NCBI GenBank assembly: GCA_028822575.1
Contig: JAPKDN010000133.1
Span: 1-7,788, forward strand
Direction: 5' to 3'
DNA length: 7,788 nucleotides
DNA from: Alphaproteobacteria bacterium
GTDB taxonomy: Bacteria > Pseudomonadota > Alphaproteobacteria > Thalassobaculales > Thalassobaculaceae
Made by a program: the position numbers and the translations under genes. The notes beneath the pieces were generated by a model that saw only the letters and a list, made by a program, of their open reading frames with translations, was not told the DNA's origin and did not search any database. Within the stretch, counting starts at the first letter, position 1. Every line of letters starts with the position of its first letter. Of the stretch, positions 6,856 through 7,788 are shown piece by piece.

Positions 6856-7326
6856 CTATGCCGGGTCGAATTCCACGTGCATGTGGACCGGGAACGGGGT
6901 GCCGGCGGAATCGATCCGTCCCGCGGCACCAGACGCTCGGCGAAGATTGTTCTGTTGTAGCAGAGGCTTCATAAGCGTGGGAATAATCGCTCGATTAATA
7001 TAGACGCCCGAACAGGTGTGCATCGCGTAACCCCAGAGCATGTAATCTTCCCAAGGTCGATCGGTCAGGAACGAATTGGGCGCGTCGATCTTGAGCGGAT
7101 CGAACATGGCCGAGAAATTCGCCGCGAAAACCAGGGTCCCCTTCGGGATCTTACGAGACCTGAGTGTTCCCTTGGCCACGACCACATCGCGCGCCGCGCG
7201 GCGATAGATCACCGGATTGATCGGGTTGAAACGAAACGCCTCGAATATGCAGCCAGCCAGAACGTCGTCCTGATCGCTCCTGGCCGCGTTTTGAGCGACG
7301 GCCAGGGCATCCGGTCGATCGAACAG
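6856..7326 (-). pseudogene. C-terminal remnant of a cytochrome P450
   Basis: Only about 156 C-terminal residues of a P450 remain, where a full protein usually has about 400 or more. The K-helix ExxR motif is present as EAFR (residues 29-32 of the remnant), followed by the conserved arginine region YRRAARD (41-47). The PKGTLVFAANFSAMFDP stretch (61-77) is the usual block before the haem loop. The haem-binding loop is WGYAMHTCSG (98-107), with C105 as the thiolate ligand; it departs from the consensus at two positions. The reading stays open to a natural C-terminus and a TAG at 6856-6858. No start codon belongs to it: its coding sequence runs back to about 7326, where homology switches to a transposase in another frame. 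The final part, with GTPFPVHMHVEFD, resembles P450s associated with haem peroxidase or dioxygenase proteins, but that placement is from memory. It lacks the oxygen-binding I-helix and cannot be functional alone. Confidence 0.82.
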
Positions 7327-7788
7327 TGGCGGGCGACCAGCCAGTTGTCGTTATACCAGCGAGCGAAGTCGATCAGCGCCAGTCTGAGTTCCTCGATGGT
7401 CTCGAAGTCGCGGACCCACAGCAGGTTTTCCTTGAGGGTCCGGATGAAGCGCTCGGCGACGCCGTTGCCTTCGGGCTCACGCACGAACGATGGCGATGCC
7501 TTGATGCCCAGGAAGTCGATCTCCTTCTGGAAGTCGTTGGACATGTAGTTCGAGCCATGATCGTGACGCAACTTCAACCCGGTGGCGATATCCTCGGCGA
7601 CCGCGCCGAAGTGTTTGGTCACGCCCTGGCGGATCGGCTCCAGGGCCTGGAAGCGGTTGGCGCTTCTGTCGGCGTGGATGCCGATGCATTCGCTGTTGCA
7701 ATGATCGACGGCGATGAAGACGTGCGCGCGCCCCTCGGCCACGGTGACGGTCTGGGTCATGTCGGTGCCCCACATCACGTCCACGGCC
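7327..7788 (-). mobile_element. IS3-type transposase fragment (DDE integrase core), truncated at its 3' end
   Basis: This is the catalytic core of an insertion-sequence transposase with an rve-type integrase domain. The three acidic residues are D8 in WGTDMT, D75 in RHDHGSNYMS and E111 in GNGVAERF, counted from 7784; D75 and E111 have 35 residues between them, as in DD(35)E enzymes of the IS3 group. The typical end RWYNDNWLVARH follows, but the usual last 15-30 residues are missing. After the histidine codon at 7326-7328 the frame runs on into P450 DNA, producing a nonsense tail to a stop at 7209. The 5' part, with the DNA-binding domain, lies beyond the right edge. The right terminal inverted repeat is absent, so this copy cannot move by itself. 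The IS family is probable, not proven. Confidence 0.85.

Noticed and set aside
6843..6929. A longer GAF protein starting at 6929
   Set aside because: The extra 29 residues are low-complexity in character, overlap the P450 C-terminus in another frame and match no GAF homology. A ribosome binding site lies before 6842 instead.
7018..7548. A 176-codon open frame on the + strand across the IS/P450 junction
   Set aside because: It spans two unrelated remnants coded on the opposite strand and shows no domain of its own.

Overview
The window is about 60% GC with dense, GC-biased coding. The mix of a BCCT osmolyte transporter, an arsR-acr3 operon, a CaiB/BaiF CoA-transferase and a GAF/gamma-glutamyltransferase-like pair fits an environmental alphaproteobacterium. 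That taxonomic guess comes from gene content and protein style, not from a marker gene, so it is weak.

Layout from left to right. (1) Positions 109-1848 on the + strand encode a BCCT-family transporter with a strong rho-independent terminator just after it. Its N-terminus looks cut short, and an in-frame TAG sits three codons before the only good ATG. (2) Positions 2000-3415 on the - strand form a two-gene arsenic operon, arsR then acr3. It is read from a 101-bp intergenic region holding a perfect 6-4-6 palindrome at the predicted arsR promoter. (3) From the same intergenic region a type III (CaiB/BaiF) CoA-transferase is read on the + strand (3517-4686). (4) Positions 4719-7326 on the - strand are one tightly packed unit, read from right to left: the C-terminal 156 residues of a cytochrome P450, a GAF-domain protein 13 nt later, and a gamma-glutamyltransferase-like Ntn hydrolase 3 nt after that. 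(5) From 7327 to the right edge is the DDE catalytic core of an IS3-type transposase, cut off at its C-terminal end exactly where P450 homology begins.

How the genes work together. arsR and acr3 form a standard As(III)-sensing and efflux pair without arsC in view. The palindrome lies where a bound ArsR could affect both the ars promoter and a possible promoter for the divergent CoA-transferase. The P450-GAF-GGT-like genes look like a former three-gene operon whose first gene was beheaded by a rearrangement involving the insertion sequence. The two downstream genes look intact but have probably lost their original promoter.

No defence system, CRISPR array, RNA gene or phage module is visible. 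The most unusual items are the IS/P450 junction with its chimeric reading frame, and the GGT-like enzyme. The latter keeps the autoprocessing threonine but, by a from-memory alignment with E. coli GGT, has replaced most residues that hold the gamma-glutamyl group.
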